Origin: CALINF01 sp039990395 | GTDB taxonomy: Bacteria; Pseudomonadota; Gammaproteobacteria; Pseudomonadales; Halieaceae | Direction of reading: 5' to 3' | Assembly (NCBI GenBank): GCA_039990395.1 | Contig: JBDXFZ010000041.1 | Coordinates: forward strand, 310,001 to 374,000 | DNA: 64,000 nt | In this document: positions 8,063 to 17,077 of the stretch, piece by piece | How positions within the stretch are numbered: position 1 is the stretch's first letter | Layout: each line of letters starts with the position of its first letter | Notes under the pieces: model-generated | Told to the model about the DNA's origin: nothing | Database searches by the model: none | What the model saw: the letters and a program-made list of their open reading frames with translations, nothing else | Made by a program: the position numbers and the translations under genes

Positions 8063-9247
8063 ATGGGCCAGGGTATTCACAAACTGCAGGCATTGTTGCG
8101 CTCTAAAGGCATGGCCTATTGCTACGCGGTATTTATTGCGGGCTATTTCCTGCTGCCGATGGTCTCTGGACATCGGCGGCTCTATTACATTCTTGTGCTG
8201 CCCGCTGCGCTGGTCCTGTGGCGGGAGCTAATCACACTGTACCGTGGCAACACACTGCTCTACTCATTGCTCGCGTTTATCTGCTACATGATCGGCAGTC
8301 TGGTATGGAGCGCCGACTTCAATCAGGCTGAGGCATTGTGGTCAATCTGGTATAGCTTTGCAGTGCTCACCTTTTGTGCTGTTACAGGCTATCTATGGCT
8401 AGAACATCCACAGACCATGGACAAATTCCTGCGCCGCGGGCTTTATGTGGCAGCAGCTGCCGGACTAGTGTCTATTCTTGCGTGGTATTTGAATAACCCG
8501 TTTCCAAGCTCTCGCCTGGAACTGCTTGGCGTGATGAGTCAGACCAATAATGCGGCCTGCGTCTACGGGCTGTTTACAGTGCTGGCATGCCACTATTTTT
8601 TTACCACACCCACCAAACAAGCCAAATTGTCCTATATTGTCACCGCCGCAATCCTACTGAGCGTAGTGCTCCTGACCCAGTCCCGAACCGCACTTGCTGC
8701 GACGAGCCTGGGCATTCTGGCGATTGTCGGGTACCGCGCACTATGGGTGCCTGCTATCGCGCTGGGGCTGAACTGGGCATTGATGGCCGCCAACTCAACG
8801 CTGTGGACTGATCGTGTCACAACATTTTCCTTCAGGCCCGGGATATGGCGACAAACTATCGCCGATATGCAGGGGCACTGGCTGTTGGGGCGCGGCAGCC
8901 TGGTTGACCCGGAAGTCAGCGCCTACGAGCAGGTGTTCAACCACGCGCACAATGGCTATCTTGCAACTCTGCGTGATGGCGGCTTGATAGGCATCACGCT
9001 TCTTATCATTGTTCTAGGCCTGGCCGCTTTCAAGGGTCTGCAACTCTACAGGCACGCGCAAGAGCGTATCTATCTTTCGCTGCTACTGTATGGAATGACC
9101 TGTATCGCGATGGACTTTGATAGACTACTGGTTCACCCCAACGAGCTATGGCTGTTCTTCTGGGCACCCATCGCCCTGATAATGACTGCCAAACCCCAAC
9201 AGAGGGAAGCCGACGAGGCGCTGCGTTACGCCCTGTCGGCGAAATGA
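8063..9247 (+). CDS. O-antigen ligase/polymerase-like membrane protein (Wzy_C family)
   Basis: A polytopic inner-membrane protein of about 394 residues with roughly ten hydrophobic segments. Family marks are MSQTNNAACVYG, LLTQSRTALAA, a large periplasmic-type loop with GRGSLVDPE and FNHAHNGYL (the H-x-H-N motif of Wzy_C proteins), and a following DGGLIG. Such proteins move or polymerise undecaprenyl-linked glycans onto lipid A-core or another acceptor in the periplasm. ATG 8063 is chosen because the longer frame to 7979 adds a charged non-membrane leader without a good ribosome-binding site. Ligase or polymerase cannot be separated by eye. Confidence 0.82.
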   Translation: MGQGIHKLQALLRSKGMAYCYAVFIAGYFLLPMVSGHRRLYYILVLPAALVLWRELITLYRGNTLLYSLLAFICYMIGSLVWSADFNQAEALWSIWYSFAVLTFCAVTGYLWLEHPQTMDKFLRRGLYVAAAAGLVSILAWYLNNPFPSSRLELLGVMSQTNNAACVYGLFTVLACHYFFTTPTKQAKLSYIVTAAILLSVVLLTQSRTALAATSLGILAIVGYRALWVPAIALGLNWALMAANSTLWTDRVTTFSFRPGIWRQTIADMQGHWLLGRGSLVDPEVSAYEQVFNHAHNGYLATLRDGGLIGITLLIIVLGLAAFKGLQLYRHAQERIYLSLLLYGMTCIAMDFDRLLVHPNELWLFFWAPIALIMTAKPQQREADEALRYALSAK

Positions 9248-9378
9248 GCTAAAGTGGCGGCAGGGTTTGAGCCATACAGCTGGCAAAACATCCGCTTGCT
9301 CGGCAGTAACGGTGCTATTGTCATGGATCAATTGCGCTTCCTGGAAGTCCACAGAGTTGGACATTGCGGACAACTGAT

Positions 9379-10350
9379 ATGGAGGTCAACATCGTCAATC
9401 GCGCCGCTTTGAAAGTCGCCATTTGTGTCTGCACGATCAGTCGTCCAGACGAGTTAATGAAGCTGATTTCAAACCTGAGAGCTATTGATCTAGGCGACTA
9501 TGACCCCGCCAATGTACAGCTGATCATCATCGATAATAAGCTCGGCACCAACACCCGCGAATTTTGTGAGCAAGCGGCTACCAGTATGCCTATAGCCGTC
9601 CACTACACCTGCGAGCCCGAATCAGGTATTACCTATGCTCGCAATCACGCGCTGTCAGTGGCACTCGAGCGCGGAGCAGATGTCGTGGCATTTCTGGATG
9701 ACGACGACGAGCCGCATCCGGACTGGCTCATCCGTTTGCTGGACCAACATCTTGACAGCGGGGCTGACCTGGTTTTTGGCACGTGGATACTGGACCCCAA
9801 CATGCCCGAGTGGGCGAGGGAAACAGGTATTTTTCGCTCGCCCTCCAAAGTCAAAAAGGAAAACAAGGTTCGGCGCTATGGCCTGCCTAATTTCGCGTCC
9901 ACCTGCAATGTTTTGGTGGGGAAAGATATCATCGAAAAAGTGGCCAGCACCGGCCCCGTATTCTCTCATGACTTTCGCTACAGTGGTGGCGAAGACAAAG
10001 ACTTCTTTCTGCGTGCCTTAGCGCAGGGCGCCCATGTCACCACGGCAGAGGCCTCTATCATTCAGCGTAATCATGAGCCGGCCCGCTACACAGTAAAGGG
10101 ACTCCTCAAAAGGGGTTTCAAAAACGGCTGCTCGCAGGTCAATATGGTGCGCACGCACGGCACGGTAGGAAGACAGATCAAGCTCACACTAACCTCCCTA
10201 CTTAAATTTTTAGTGATGCTCGTGATCCTGCCGTTCAGCGTGTTTTCACGCGGCCGGTTTATGCATAGCCTTTATCGAATGGCCAAATCGAGCGGTGTCG
10301 TATTCAGTAGCCTCACCGGTCGCAGTATCAACTACTATTCACGACAATAG
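9379..10350 (+). CDS. Glycosyltransferase family 2
   Basis: GT-A family 2 enzyme of about 323 residues. The N-terminus has VAICVCTISRPDEL, the middle ESGITYARNHAL, and the metal-binding FLDDDDEPHPDWL supplies the DXD. The segment YSGGEDKDFFLRA corresponds to the ED catalytic base region. A hydrophobic C-terminal stretch (LLKFLVMLVILPFSVF) suggests membrane association. ATG 9379 is preferred over the in-frame TTG at 9364. Its end overlaps the stop of the convergent ELM1-like gene by 12 bases. It probably adds a sugar to a lipid-linked glycan with the neighbouring transferases. Confidence 0.87.
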   Translation: MEVNIVNRAALKVAICVCTISRPDELMKLISNLRAIDLGDYDPANVQLIIIDNKLGTNTREFCEQAATSMPIAVHYTCEPESGITYARNHALSVALERGADVVAFLDDDDEPHPDWLIRLLDQHLDSGADLVFGTWILDPNMPEWARETGIFRSPSKVKKENKVRRYGLPNFASTCNVLVGKDIIEKVASTGPVFSHDFRYSGGEDKDFFLRALAQGAHVTTAEASIIQRNHEPARYTVKGLLKRGFKNGCSQVNMVRTHGTVGRQIKLTLTSLLKFLVMLVILPFSVFSRGRFMHSLYRMAKSSGVVFSSLTGRSINYYSRQ

Positions 10351-11409
10351 CTGCCGGATTGCCGCTGTGGCGCGCGCCAAATCTGCAGCAGATGCGCCAG
10401 CCACGCTCGAATCGATAGTAGATAACCCATCGCTCGAACGCGCTATCGTCTGGGATGTTAGCCAACTCGCCTGTCCCGTCTGGACCAGCTCGTCCTGAAT
10501 CTTGCTGACATCGCGACGCATACGCCGCGGCCCAAACCACATCGCGATGCGATGACTCAGCGGCTTGAAGCCATAGTTGTGAAGCAACAACCACCAGGGC
10601 GTGCCGGTGTCTGACAGATCATAAACGAACATCGGTTTACCTCTACTGGCCGCCTCGCTGAGCATCGACATGGATTCCCCTGTCACCACGAAGGCATCTG
10701 CTACTGCGAGCATTCCGGTATAGGGATTATCGTCCCCGCTGGCGCACCGGTGACATCGATTAGGCACAGTCAACTGTGCCTGAAACGCATCCATAACTGC
10801 AGCCGGAGTCCGAGGACTATCGCTAACCAGCAGAGCGCCGCCAACCTGAGCGGCGAGCTGGTTAACAAGCCTCCCCATGCGAGCGCCTTTATCAGCCGTG
10901 AAGACAAACTTGCCGCTGTTACCACCAACCAACACCCCTATCCACGGGCGGGGTTGTGTTGTCAGCTGCGGACGCAGACTCTGCGCGCCTGCCGCTAGCT
11001 CGCTATCCTGAACCCGGTGCAGCGGCAGTGAATTGAGTACGACATTCTTTTCCATGGGGAGGAAGTACTGACCTGTCGTCACGATCAGATCCCATGCCTG
11101 TAAAGGCGCCCAAGGGCGGCCGATGTGAACCAGACGCGTTATGCCACCCGACTGCTGCTGAATCCATCGCGCGACGGGCTCGTTGCGCCGACCGGCTGTA
11201 ATCACCAAATCTGGCCACGGCGCGCGCAATGGCGTGGATGCGGCCGGGTCAATACCTGCAAGCGTGATAGCAGTACCAAGGTGAACCAGCAACTCCCAAG
11301 GTCTGGCGTGGATATGCTTCTCCTGAAAGCCCCAACCCAGTTCTTCGGCCAGCGCCAGCACCTGAGTGTTGTCGCCCGCCTTTTTCCCCAGTAAACACCA
11401 GACTGTCAA
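10339..11409 (-). CDS. ELM1-like protein, copy 1 (putative glycosyltransferase, PF06258-type)
   Basis: A protein of about 356 residues of the ELM1-like family, named for plant mitochondrial fission factor ELM1 but having a GT-B-like fold. Shared marks across the three copies here are a starting WCLLGKKAGDNTQ, APWPDLVITAGRRNEPVARWI, QQSGG, HIGRPWAPL, IGVLVGGNSGKF, DNPYTGMLAVADAFVVTGESMSMLSEA and GKP. TTG 11409 is chosen because GGAG lies 7 bases upstream and the resulting N-terminus matches the other copies; a longer frame starts at TTG 11457. Biochemical role is not established from sequence; the surface-glycan context suggests sugar transfer. Confidence 0.75.
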   Translation of the reverse strand: MTVWCLLGKKAGDNTQVLALAEELGWGFQEKHIHARPWELLVHLGTAITLAGIDPAASTPLRAPWPDLVITAGRRNEPVARWIQQQSGGITRLVHIGRPWAPLQAWDLIVTTGQYFLPMEKNVVLNSLPLHRVQDSELAAGAQSLRPQLTTQPRPWIGVLVGGNSGKFVFTADKGARMGRLVNQLAAQVGGALLVSDSPRTPAAVMDAFQAQLTVPNRCHRCASGDDNPYTGMLAVADAFVVTGESMSMLSEAASRGKPMFVYDLSDTGTPWWLLLHNYGFKPLSHRIAMWFGPRRMRRDVSKIQDELVQTGQASWLTSQTIARSSDGLSTIDSSVAGASAADLARATAAIRQLLS

Positions 11410-11521
11410 CGTCCGCTCCCGCGCTGCAAAATTTGCTCCAAGTATTGCTAACCCCAAGGCATGTATGACCCACTGGATTCGCGCTAGACTATCTCACAAA
11501 CCTGCCGAAGGACGAAACCGC

Positions 11522-12397
11522 TTGAAACCCACAGTCTTTATACACACAAACCACAAACAAAAGCTCGGCGCAGTCGTGAGCCGCCACTCTCTGCGGAGAA
11601 ATTCGGCTCACGCAGAAAAGTTCGACATCAAGTTCATAGAAGTTAAGGATTATCCCTCAATGCAAGAGCGCGAGGGCCAGCTATATTTGCGTGATGGCGA
11701 AATGCGCCCGTGGTTGAATGACGACTTACAATCCTTCACACCCCTCAGGTTTATGCCGCCCGAGCTCATGGGCTATCAGGGACGTGCAGTCGTTATCGAT
11801 CCCGACGTGTTTTCAGTTGGTGACATTTGGGAACTGCTAAGCCGCGACATGCAAGGCGCAAGTATCATGTGTCGTAGCAAGGGACTGCGAGCTGCGTTTG
11901 CCACCAGCGTGATGTTGCTGGACTGTGAGAAGTTGAAGCACTGGCAGTTCGAGCGAGACTTCTCCGATATGTTCGAGCCAGGCAAGCGTGACTACATGGA
12001 TTGGGTAACGCTAAAGCTGGAGGATTCAGCAACGATAGGCCCGCTTGAAGATTACTGGAATGACTTTGATCATCTGGATGCGGACACAAAATTGTTGCAC
12101 AACACGAAACGCAAGACTCAGCCCTGGAAAACAGGATTGGCGGTAGACTTCAGACCTGCAGATAAATTCCGCTTATTCCCGCCCAGACACTGGTTCCGCC
12201 GCGGACGGCGCGCCCTCTTCGGAGACTACAAATTTGCCGGCACCTATGGGCCACACCCGGATCCAGCGCAGGAGGCGTTCTTTTTTAGCATGGTGAAAGA
12301 GTGCCTCGAACAAGGCGAGCTAACGGAGGAAGCACTGCGCGAAGAAATCGCCAATGGTCATCTACGTCGGGATGCACTGACGCTTGCTGGCGCTTGA
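11522..12397 (+). CDS. GT8-like glycosyltransferase, copy 2
   Basis: A paralogue of the 7001-7945 protein, about 291 residues. DPD in VVIDPDVFSVGDIWELL marks the GT-A nucleotide-sugar and metal site, followed by KRKTQPWKTGLAVDF and FRLFPP. The frame is open upstream to 11366, but a TTG at 11522 has GAAGGA about 9 bases before it and gives KPTVFIHTNHKQ, matching the start of copy 1 (KACVFIQTNQKQ). It diverges from the ELM1-like gene and runs convergently into the sulfotransferase, 13 bases apart. Probably acts on a related glycan with a different position or donor. Confidence 0.72.
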   Translation: MKPTVFIHTNHKQKLGAVVSRHSLRRNSAHAEKFDIKFIEVKDYPSMQEREGQLYLRDGEMRPWLNDDLQSFTPLRFMPPELMGYQGRAVVIDPDVFSVGDIWELLSRDMQGASIMCRSKGLRAAFATSVMLLDCEKLKHWQFERDFSDMFEPGKRDYMDWVTLKLEDSATIGPLEDYWNDFDHLDADTKLLHNTKRKTQPWKTGLAVDFRPADKFRLFPPRHWFRRGRRALFGDYKFAGTYGPHPDPAQEAFFFSMVKECLEQGELTEEALREEIANGHLRRDALTLAGA

Positions 12398-12410
12398 AGA
12401 AAACCCGGGG

Positions 12411-13370
12411 TCACTCAGACGCAGTGGACGACGCGTAATTGAATACCGGGGCCAGCGTTGCGGCGAGCTGCTGGTCGATTGCGGCGACCTGCTTGTCATC
12501 AAAATAGTCGCGATAGCCTCCCACTTTGGCGCGACGCACCTTGAAGCTATCAGGATTTCCTTTGTCGCCAGGCTTCAGCCGATCACCTGACAGACGAAAC
12601 TGGCTACTTCCTTCCATTTTTTTCATATTCTCGTATGACGAGAATTCAACCGCTGCATCTACATCAGCATCTGTGGCCTCCACCTGCATGAAGTCCAGTA
12701 GCTTGCGAAGTTCCAGATTTGGAGTTGCCCGCAGATCCTCGTATCGCAACATATGCAGATTACCGATATTGTTAGCCTCACGAGCCCACAGGTTCAAGAA
12801 CTCTGAAACAGCTTTCATGCTGCCTCCGCCGTTGTCGCCAGTCACAAAGTCGTAAAGACTGATATCGGCATCGCGCGGTGGATAATCGTTAATCGCCAAT
12901 TTTGCCGGCTTCATGCGGAACTTCCACTGGAAAAATTGGGATACGGCCACATCACGCGGATCGCGCGCGAGCAATACAACGCGCTTGCCGTAAAAGGATT
13001 TTTTGCTGTCAAACTCGTCAGCAAAATCCTTGATGTAGTTGTCGTGGGTAAAAAATATCTTGGGCACTGCTGCGTTGATATTGTGAAAGTTATCGAACCC
13101 CATAACGGCGTTCTCAGGTAGCTTGTACATTACTCGGAACAGGTGTGAGAGCATCACTCGCAGCCAAGTGCGGCCGCTTTTACCAAACGAAACAATCACA
13201 ATATCAGCTTGTCGCAAGGTATCGACCTGCTCCTTGCCACGCAGCTTACGCTCTTCAGTCAATATCTCTTGCATTGGCCGGCCACGAAGTCGCCAATGCA
13301 AAAACGTGCGCGCCAACTTCCTGCGTGTCACCTGCAGTGCCTGTCGGATACTTTGAAAAATTAACTTCAT
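12411..13370 (-). CDS. Sulfotransferase (PAPS-dependent), paralogue of the 2.9-kb gene
   Basis: A 319-residue sulfotransferase. 5'-phosphosulfate loop VSFGKSGRTWLRVM at about 61-74, 3'-phosphate region VVLLARDPRDVAVSQFF, RYEDL and C-terminal KVGGYRDYFDD. It is close to the 2909 gene throughout, so one is a duplicate of the other. ATG start at 13370. The N-terminal 50 residues are basic and partly hydrophobic, so peripheral membrane attachment is possible. Flanked by glycosyltransferase and ELM1-like genes, it likely sulfates a sugar or lipid headgroup made by this locus; the acceptor is not determinable here. Confidence 0.87.
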   Translation of the reverse strand: MKLIFQSIRQALQVTRRKLARTFLHWRLRGRPMQEILTEERKLRGKEQVDTLRQADIVIVSFGKSGRTWLRVMLSHLFRVMYKLPENAVMGFDNFHNINAAVPKIFFTHDNYIKDFADEFDSKKSFYGKRVVLLARDPRDVAVSQFFQWKFRMKPAKLAINDYPPRDADISLYDFVTGDNGGGSMKAVSEFLNLWAREANNIGNLHMLRYEDLRATPNLELRKLLDFMQVEATDADVDAAVEFSSYENMKKMEGSSQFRLSGDRLKPGDKGNPDSFKVRRAKVGGYRDYFDDKQVAAIDQQLAATLAPVFNYASSTASE

Positions 13371-13518
13371 GACTGCTCTGCCAAGGCATGAACTGCAGCA
13401 GGGTGCTTTCTACAATGGCTGTTCACGCGTTTTTCATCGCCTCATCCATCCCGTCCGCAAACATAAGGGCCGTGATCATACAAGAATCACCAGCCGCCCG
13501 CATTACAGCCCAGCGTCA

Positions 13519-14640
13519 TCACCGCGCACCACCTTCATCTGCAAACAGTGCTTCAATACGGCTCACGATGGTACCTACATCGTCAGGCAGCTCAGCCTTT
13601 GGATCCACGAATGGTTGCCCGGCCCACACAGCAAAACCGCTATCAACCAGCATTGCGTGAAAAGCGCGAAAGTCGCGCGTCGCGCACAGCAATTTGAATA
13701 CGTCTACGTGATAAACCACCATAGCAAATCCATGTCTCACGCGATCTCCAAAAGAGACTTTTCTCGCGTTGAATAACCAGTGTGCCAGCGAACGTCTGGC
13801 CTGATCTGCTCTGCCCAACACACCTGAGGGCAAAGGAAAGATCGCCAGAGGCTTCTGCAGGTAAATGACTTCTACCATCATCGAGACACTGTCGGCCGTA
13901 ACAACAAAGCCATCCGCACTACCCATTAGTGCTTGATAGGGGTTATCCAGGGCTTCTGCTGACCATTGGTACAAGATTGCCTCATCTGGAAGGCTTTCCC
14001 GAAGAACATCCACTACTTCGGCGGTAGTCCGACGACTCGTTGTCACATACGGCGTACCTCCGAGTTCATCAACAACCCACCTGGCGGTCGCTACGAGCTC
14101 TTGCGCCGTCGCCTTATTCATCTTAAATGGGTTAGTTTCACCACCAACCAGTATCGCAATCAGGGGCCGTTTAAGCGCTGCAAACCTTTCGCTCCAGGCT
14201 TGCACTTGATTCACTACATCTTCGGACTTAACCCGCATCAGCGGCAAGGTCACAGGCAGATAGTTTGGCAACGGTGGCATCTGATTTTCCGCACTGGATA
14301 CAACAAGCGCAAAATCCATCATATGAGCAGTGGGCTTACCTATCAGAACGATCTTTGACTTCCCACCGGATTGTTTGCGGACCCACAGTGCGGCCATTGA
14401 TGGACGTCGACCAACCGTAATAATGAGATCGGGCCAGGGTTGCTCAAGAGAATCAGACGATGCCATGTCTATATGGTGGAGTGAGGGCTTATGGCGCGGC
14501 TTTCCCTTCACGTACTGGGGTCGCATATGCACGTACTTATGCACTACTGGCCAACGCAGCGATGCAACCAGTGTTTCTACCTGACGGTTGTCACCCTGCT
14601 TATCGCTCAATATCAACCAGGTTAGCGGGTGCGAATTCAA
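13519..14640 (-). CDS. ELM1-like protein, copy 2 (putative glycosyltransferase)
   Basis: A 373-residue ELM1-like protein. Family marks: TWLILSDKQGDNRQ at the start, QPWPDLIITVGRRPSMAALWV, KQSGG, LIGKPTAHM, IAILVGGETNPFKM, DNPYQALMGSADGFVVTADSVSMMVE and QKPLAIF. It is the most divergent of the three copies, with the acidic E of VTGE/VTGD replaced by VTAD. The start is TTG at 14640 with AGGGA about 9 bases upstream. It diverges from lptF. A role in surface glycolipid assembly is inferred from position. Confidence 0.75.
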   Translation of the reverse strand: MNSHPLTWLILSDKQGDNRQVETLVASLRWPVVHKYVHMRPQYVKGKPRHKPSLHHIDMASSDSLEQPWPDLIITVGRRPSMAALWVRKQSGGKSKIVLIGKPTAHMMDFALVVSSAENQMPPLPNYLPVTLPLMRVKSEDVVNQVQAWSERFAALKRPLIAILVGGETNPFKMNKATAQELVATARWVVDELGGTPYVTTSRRTTAEVVDVLRESLPDEAILYQWSAEALDNPYQALMGSADGFVVTADSVSMMVEVIYLQKPLAIFPLPSGVLGRADQARRSLAHWLFNARKVSFGDRVRHGFAMVVYHVDVFKLLCATRDFRAFHAMLVDSGFAVWAGQPFVDPKAELPDDVGTIVSRIEALFADEGGAR

Positions 14641-14858
14641 TTCTCGATATCCCTATTCAGATGATGCCCAAGCGCGCAGTCAATATTTTTCTAAATCCGT
14701 CATCTATTACTATCATCGGCTGTTACCGGTGAAGGAGATTCGAGGTCGTCAGAGGAGCTGTTTCTGTAACCCCCAGACCACGTACCTGATCGCCCATTAT
14801 AACCTCACGACCCGCGCTTGTTGTATACTGCGGTTTATCAGCACAGGAACACAACCAC
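14641..14858 (+). promoter_or_regulatory. Divergent promoter region between ELM1-like copy 2 and lptF
   Basis: A 218-base gap between diverging genes. TATACT at 14824-14829 is a good -10 box for lptF, about 30 bases before its TTG start; no strong -35 is visible at the ideal spacing. AGGAA lies about 10 bases upstream of the TTG. Confidence 0.4.
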
Positions 14859-15938
14859 TTGATTATTGACCGCTACCTCAGCTGGGAAATCCTACGACCT
14901 TTTGCCGCCGGACTCGGGCTTCTGGTTCTGGTTTTCGTGGGTTACTCAGCAGCTCGTTATCTGAGCATGGCTGCTGAAGGACAGCTGGATATTCTCACAG
15001 CATTCAAACTGATTGGCCTTAACCTGCTGGTTACACTGGAGATCCTACTACCCACAGCATTGTTCTTCTCGGTGCTGTCTGCCGTTGGCCGACTCTATCG
15101 TGATGCTGAAATGTACGCTGTTTATGCCTCCGGAATCAGTCGCGTACGCGTACTTGAATCGGTACTGAAGTTCTCACTACTCATCGCCTTGTTCACAGGT
15201 TTTCTATCTATCGCCGGACGTCCATGGGCATTTCGCACCAGCTACGAACTGGAGGCTCAGGCTGCGGCCAGCTTCGATCTCAAAAAAATGGCGGCGGGGA
15301 ATTTCATGGCGTTACTGGGCAGCGGCTACGTATTCTTTGCCAAGGATGCCGACCAGGACCTGGGGGTGCACAAACGCGTATTCCTGTACAAGCAGCACAA
15401 CGAAAACTCCAGCAATAGTGGTTCAGAGTTGCTGGTTGCCGAATCTGCCTCACTCCCCATGCTGCACCCGGGGGAAGCTATGCAAGCTGAGTTTACCAAT
15501 GGCTACAACTACATGTTGGACAACCGCGAACAGCGAGACCTGACGCTGGATTTTAGAGAACTGATCGTTCGCCTACCCATGGAGGAGGCGCAGGAAAGGT
15601 ACCGAGCTCGCGCCGAAACCACACTGGCGCTGGCCAACTCCACCAACCCCAAAGACATTGCAGAATATCAATGGCGGATTACCACACCGCTAGCAACGGT
15701 GCTACTGGCATTGATTGCGGTGCCATTGTCACGTATGTCTCCACGCCAATCTCGCTCCCGCAATTTTTTCATTGCGCTGTTGGTCTATATCGCTCTATTT
15801 AGTACCACCAGCGTGATGCGTACCTGGGTAGAGCAGGACAAGATCGGATCAATACCGGGTTTGTGGACAGCGTATGTCATCGAGATTGCTTTGCTGATCG
15901 TTCTCGTCACTGGGCTACCGAGACTTAAGCGCCGATGA
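14859..15938 (+). CDS. lptF: LPS export ABC transporter permease LptF
   Basis: Inner-membrane subunit of the LptB2FG complex, which extracts lipopolysaccharide from the inner membrane and passes it to LptC/LptA. The 359-residue protein starts DRYLSWEILRPF as LptF proteins do, has three N-terminal membrane segments, a periplasmic beta-jellyroll domain in the middle and three C-terminal segments. SRMSPRQSRSRNFFIALLVY is typical of the cytosolic loop before TM5. Start is TTG (14859) with AGGAA upstream; its end overlaps lptG by 4 bases. Neighbouring lipid and glycan genes raise the question of whether a second amphiphile uses the system, but its basic role is LPS export. Confidence 0.93.
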   Translation: MIIDRYLSWEILRPFAAGLGLLVLVFVGYSAARYLSMAAEGQLDILTAFKLIGLNLLVTLEILLPTALFFSVLSAVGRLYRDAEMYAVYASGISRVRVLESVLKFSLLIALFTGFLSIAGRPWAFRTSYELEAQAAASFDLKKMAAGNFMALLGSGYVFFAKDADQDLGVHKRVFLYKQHNENSSNSGSELLVAESASLPMLHPGEAMQAEFTNGYNYMLDNREQRDLTLDFRELIVRLPMEEAQERYRARAETTLALANSTNPKDIAEYQWRITTPLATVLLALIAVPLSRMSPRQSRSRNFFIALLVYIALFSTTSVMRTWVEQDKIGSIPGLWTAYVIEIALLIVLVTGLPRLKRR

Positions 15939-17005
15939 TTCTTGAGCGATTTATTGCAGTGAACCTGATCCGAGGCTGGCTGGTTACGCTAGTTATTCTG
16001 GGAGCAGTCTTTGGCTTGATGGGATTCATACAGGAGCTGGATCGCACTCGCTTTGACTACAACGCCCTCGCGGTCGCGCGCTATACGCTGCTTGCCCTGC
16101 CCCAGCAAATCGTAAGCCTGTCACCAGTTATCGCCTTACTGGGCTCCATGGTGGCGTTATCGAGGCTTTGCCAGTCCCACGAGCTCACGATTATCGCCTG
16201 CACAGGATTCGGCAAGGGCCAGCTGCTGCGCGCTATTGGAATTCCATCCGTGGTTTTTATGGCGATTCTCTGGCTTAGCATGGAGTATATTTCCGCGCCG
16301 CTATTAGAAATCGCAGAGCGGCAAAAAAGTGCACTGCGCGATCGCAATACAGTCATCATCCCCGACGGCGGCCTGTGGTCTGTTGAACCCGGGCGCTTCG
16401 CACATCTAACGAAACTTCTGGAGGGAGAGGTCCCCGGCGACATTGAGGTTTTCGAGTTCGACGACAGCGGACGCTTGACCAGAGCAATCTATGGTCGCAC
16501 TGCCACCATCATCAAAAACAGACGCTGGTTGCTTCAGGACGTCAGGGAAAAAGTTCTCGTTGATGACATTCTCGTTACCCGGCGACACAAGGAGCTGGAA
16601 GTTGCCAATCTCTGGAAGGCTCAAGAGTTACCTACACTCAGCATCACCAACGAAGCTATGTCGTTGTCTGCATTGCACCAATATAGTAAATACCTAGAGA
16701 GCAATGACCAACCCACGAAAAATTACCGCAGCTTGTTCTGGCAAAAGTTACTGATGCCATTGACAGTAGGTGCAATGATACTTTTAGCAACGCCGATGAG
16801 TATCAGCAGCAACGCCGGCAGGGATCGTAGCCTCGGCCTCAATCTAGCTATCGGCGCACTAGCAGGTATATTGTTCTATCTGGGTTCGCAAATCGTATTT
16901 GCTCTGGGACATCTTCTGCATTTGAGCTTACCTGCAATCGCTGCGCTTCCCTGCGTAATCGTTCTGGTATCCGCGCTGTACTTACTGCGGCGCATGCGTT
17001 GGTGA
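15935..17005 (+). CDS. lptG: LPS export ABC transporter permease LptG
   Basis: Partner permease of LptF in the Lpt machine. It has 356 residues with an N-terminal RFIAVNLIRGW, membrane segments around FGLMGFIQELDRTRFDY, the coupling region LSRLCQSHELTIIACTGFGKGQLL, a periplasmic domain at about 110-250, and C-terminal SSNAGRDRSLGLNLAIGALAG before the last membrane segments. The overlap ATGA with lptF indicates coupled translation. Length and architecture are normal. Confidence 0.93.
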   Translation: MILERFIAVNLIRGWLVTLVILGAVFGLMGFIQELDRTRFDYNALAVARYTLLALPQQIVSLSPVIALLGSMVALSRLCQSHELTIIACTGFGKGQLLRAIGIPSVVFMAILWLSMEYISAPLLEIAERQKSALRDRNTVIIPDGGLWSVEPGRFAHLTKLLEGEVPGDIEVFEFDDSGRLTRAIYGRTATIIKNRRWLLQDVREKVLVDDILVTRRHKELEVANLWKAQELPTLSITNEAMSLSALHQYSKYLESNDQPTKNYRSLFWQKLLMPLTVGAMILLATPMSISSNAGRDRSLGLNLAIGALAGILFYLGSQIVFALGHLLHLSLPAIAALPCVIVLVSALYLLRRMRW

Positions 17006-17077
17006 GGCATACATGACCGGCAATAATTCCGTGATCAGCGCAATGCGCCCGCTCGCTCTCTACGAAGGAAGCTCCAA

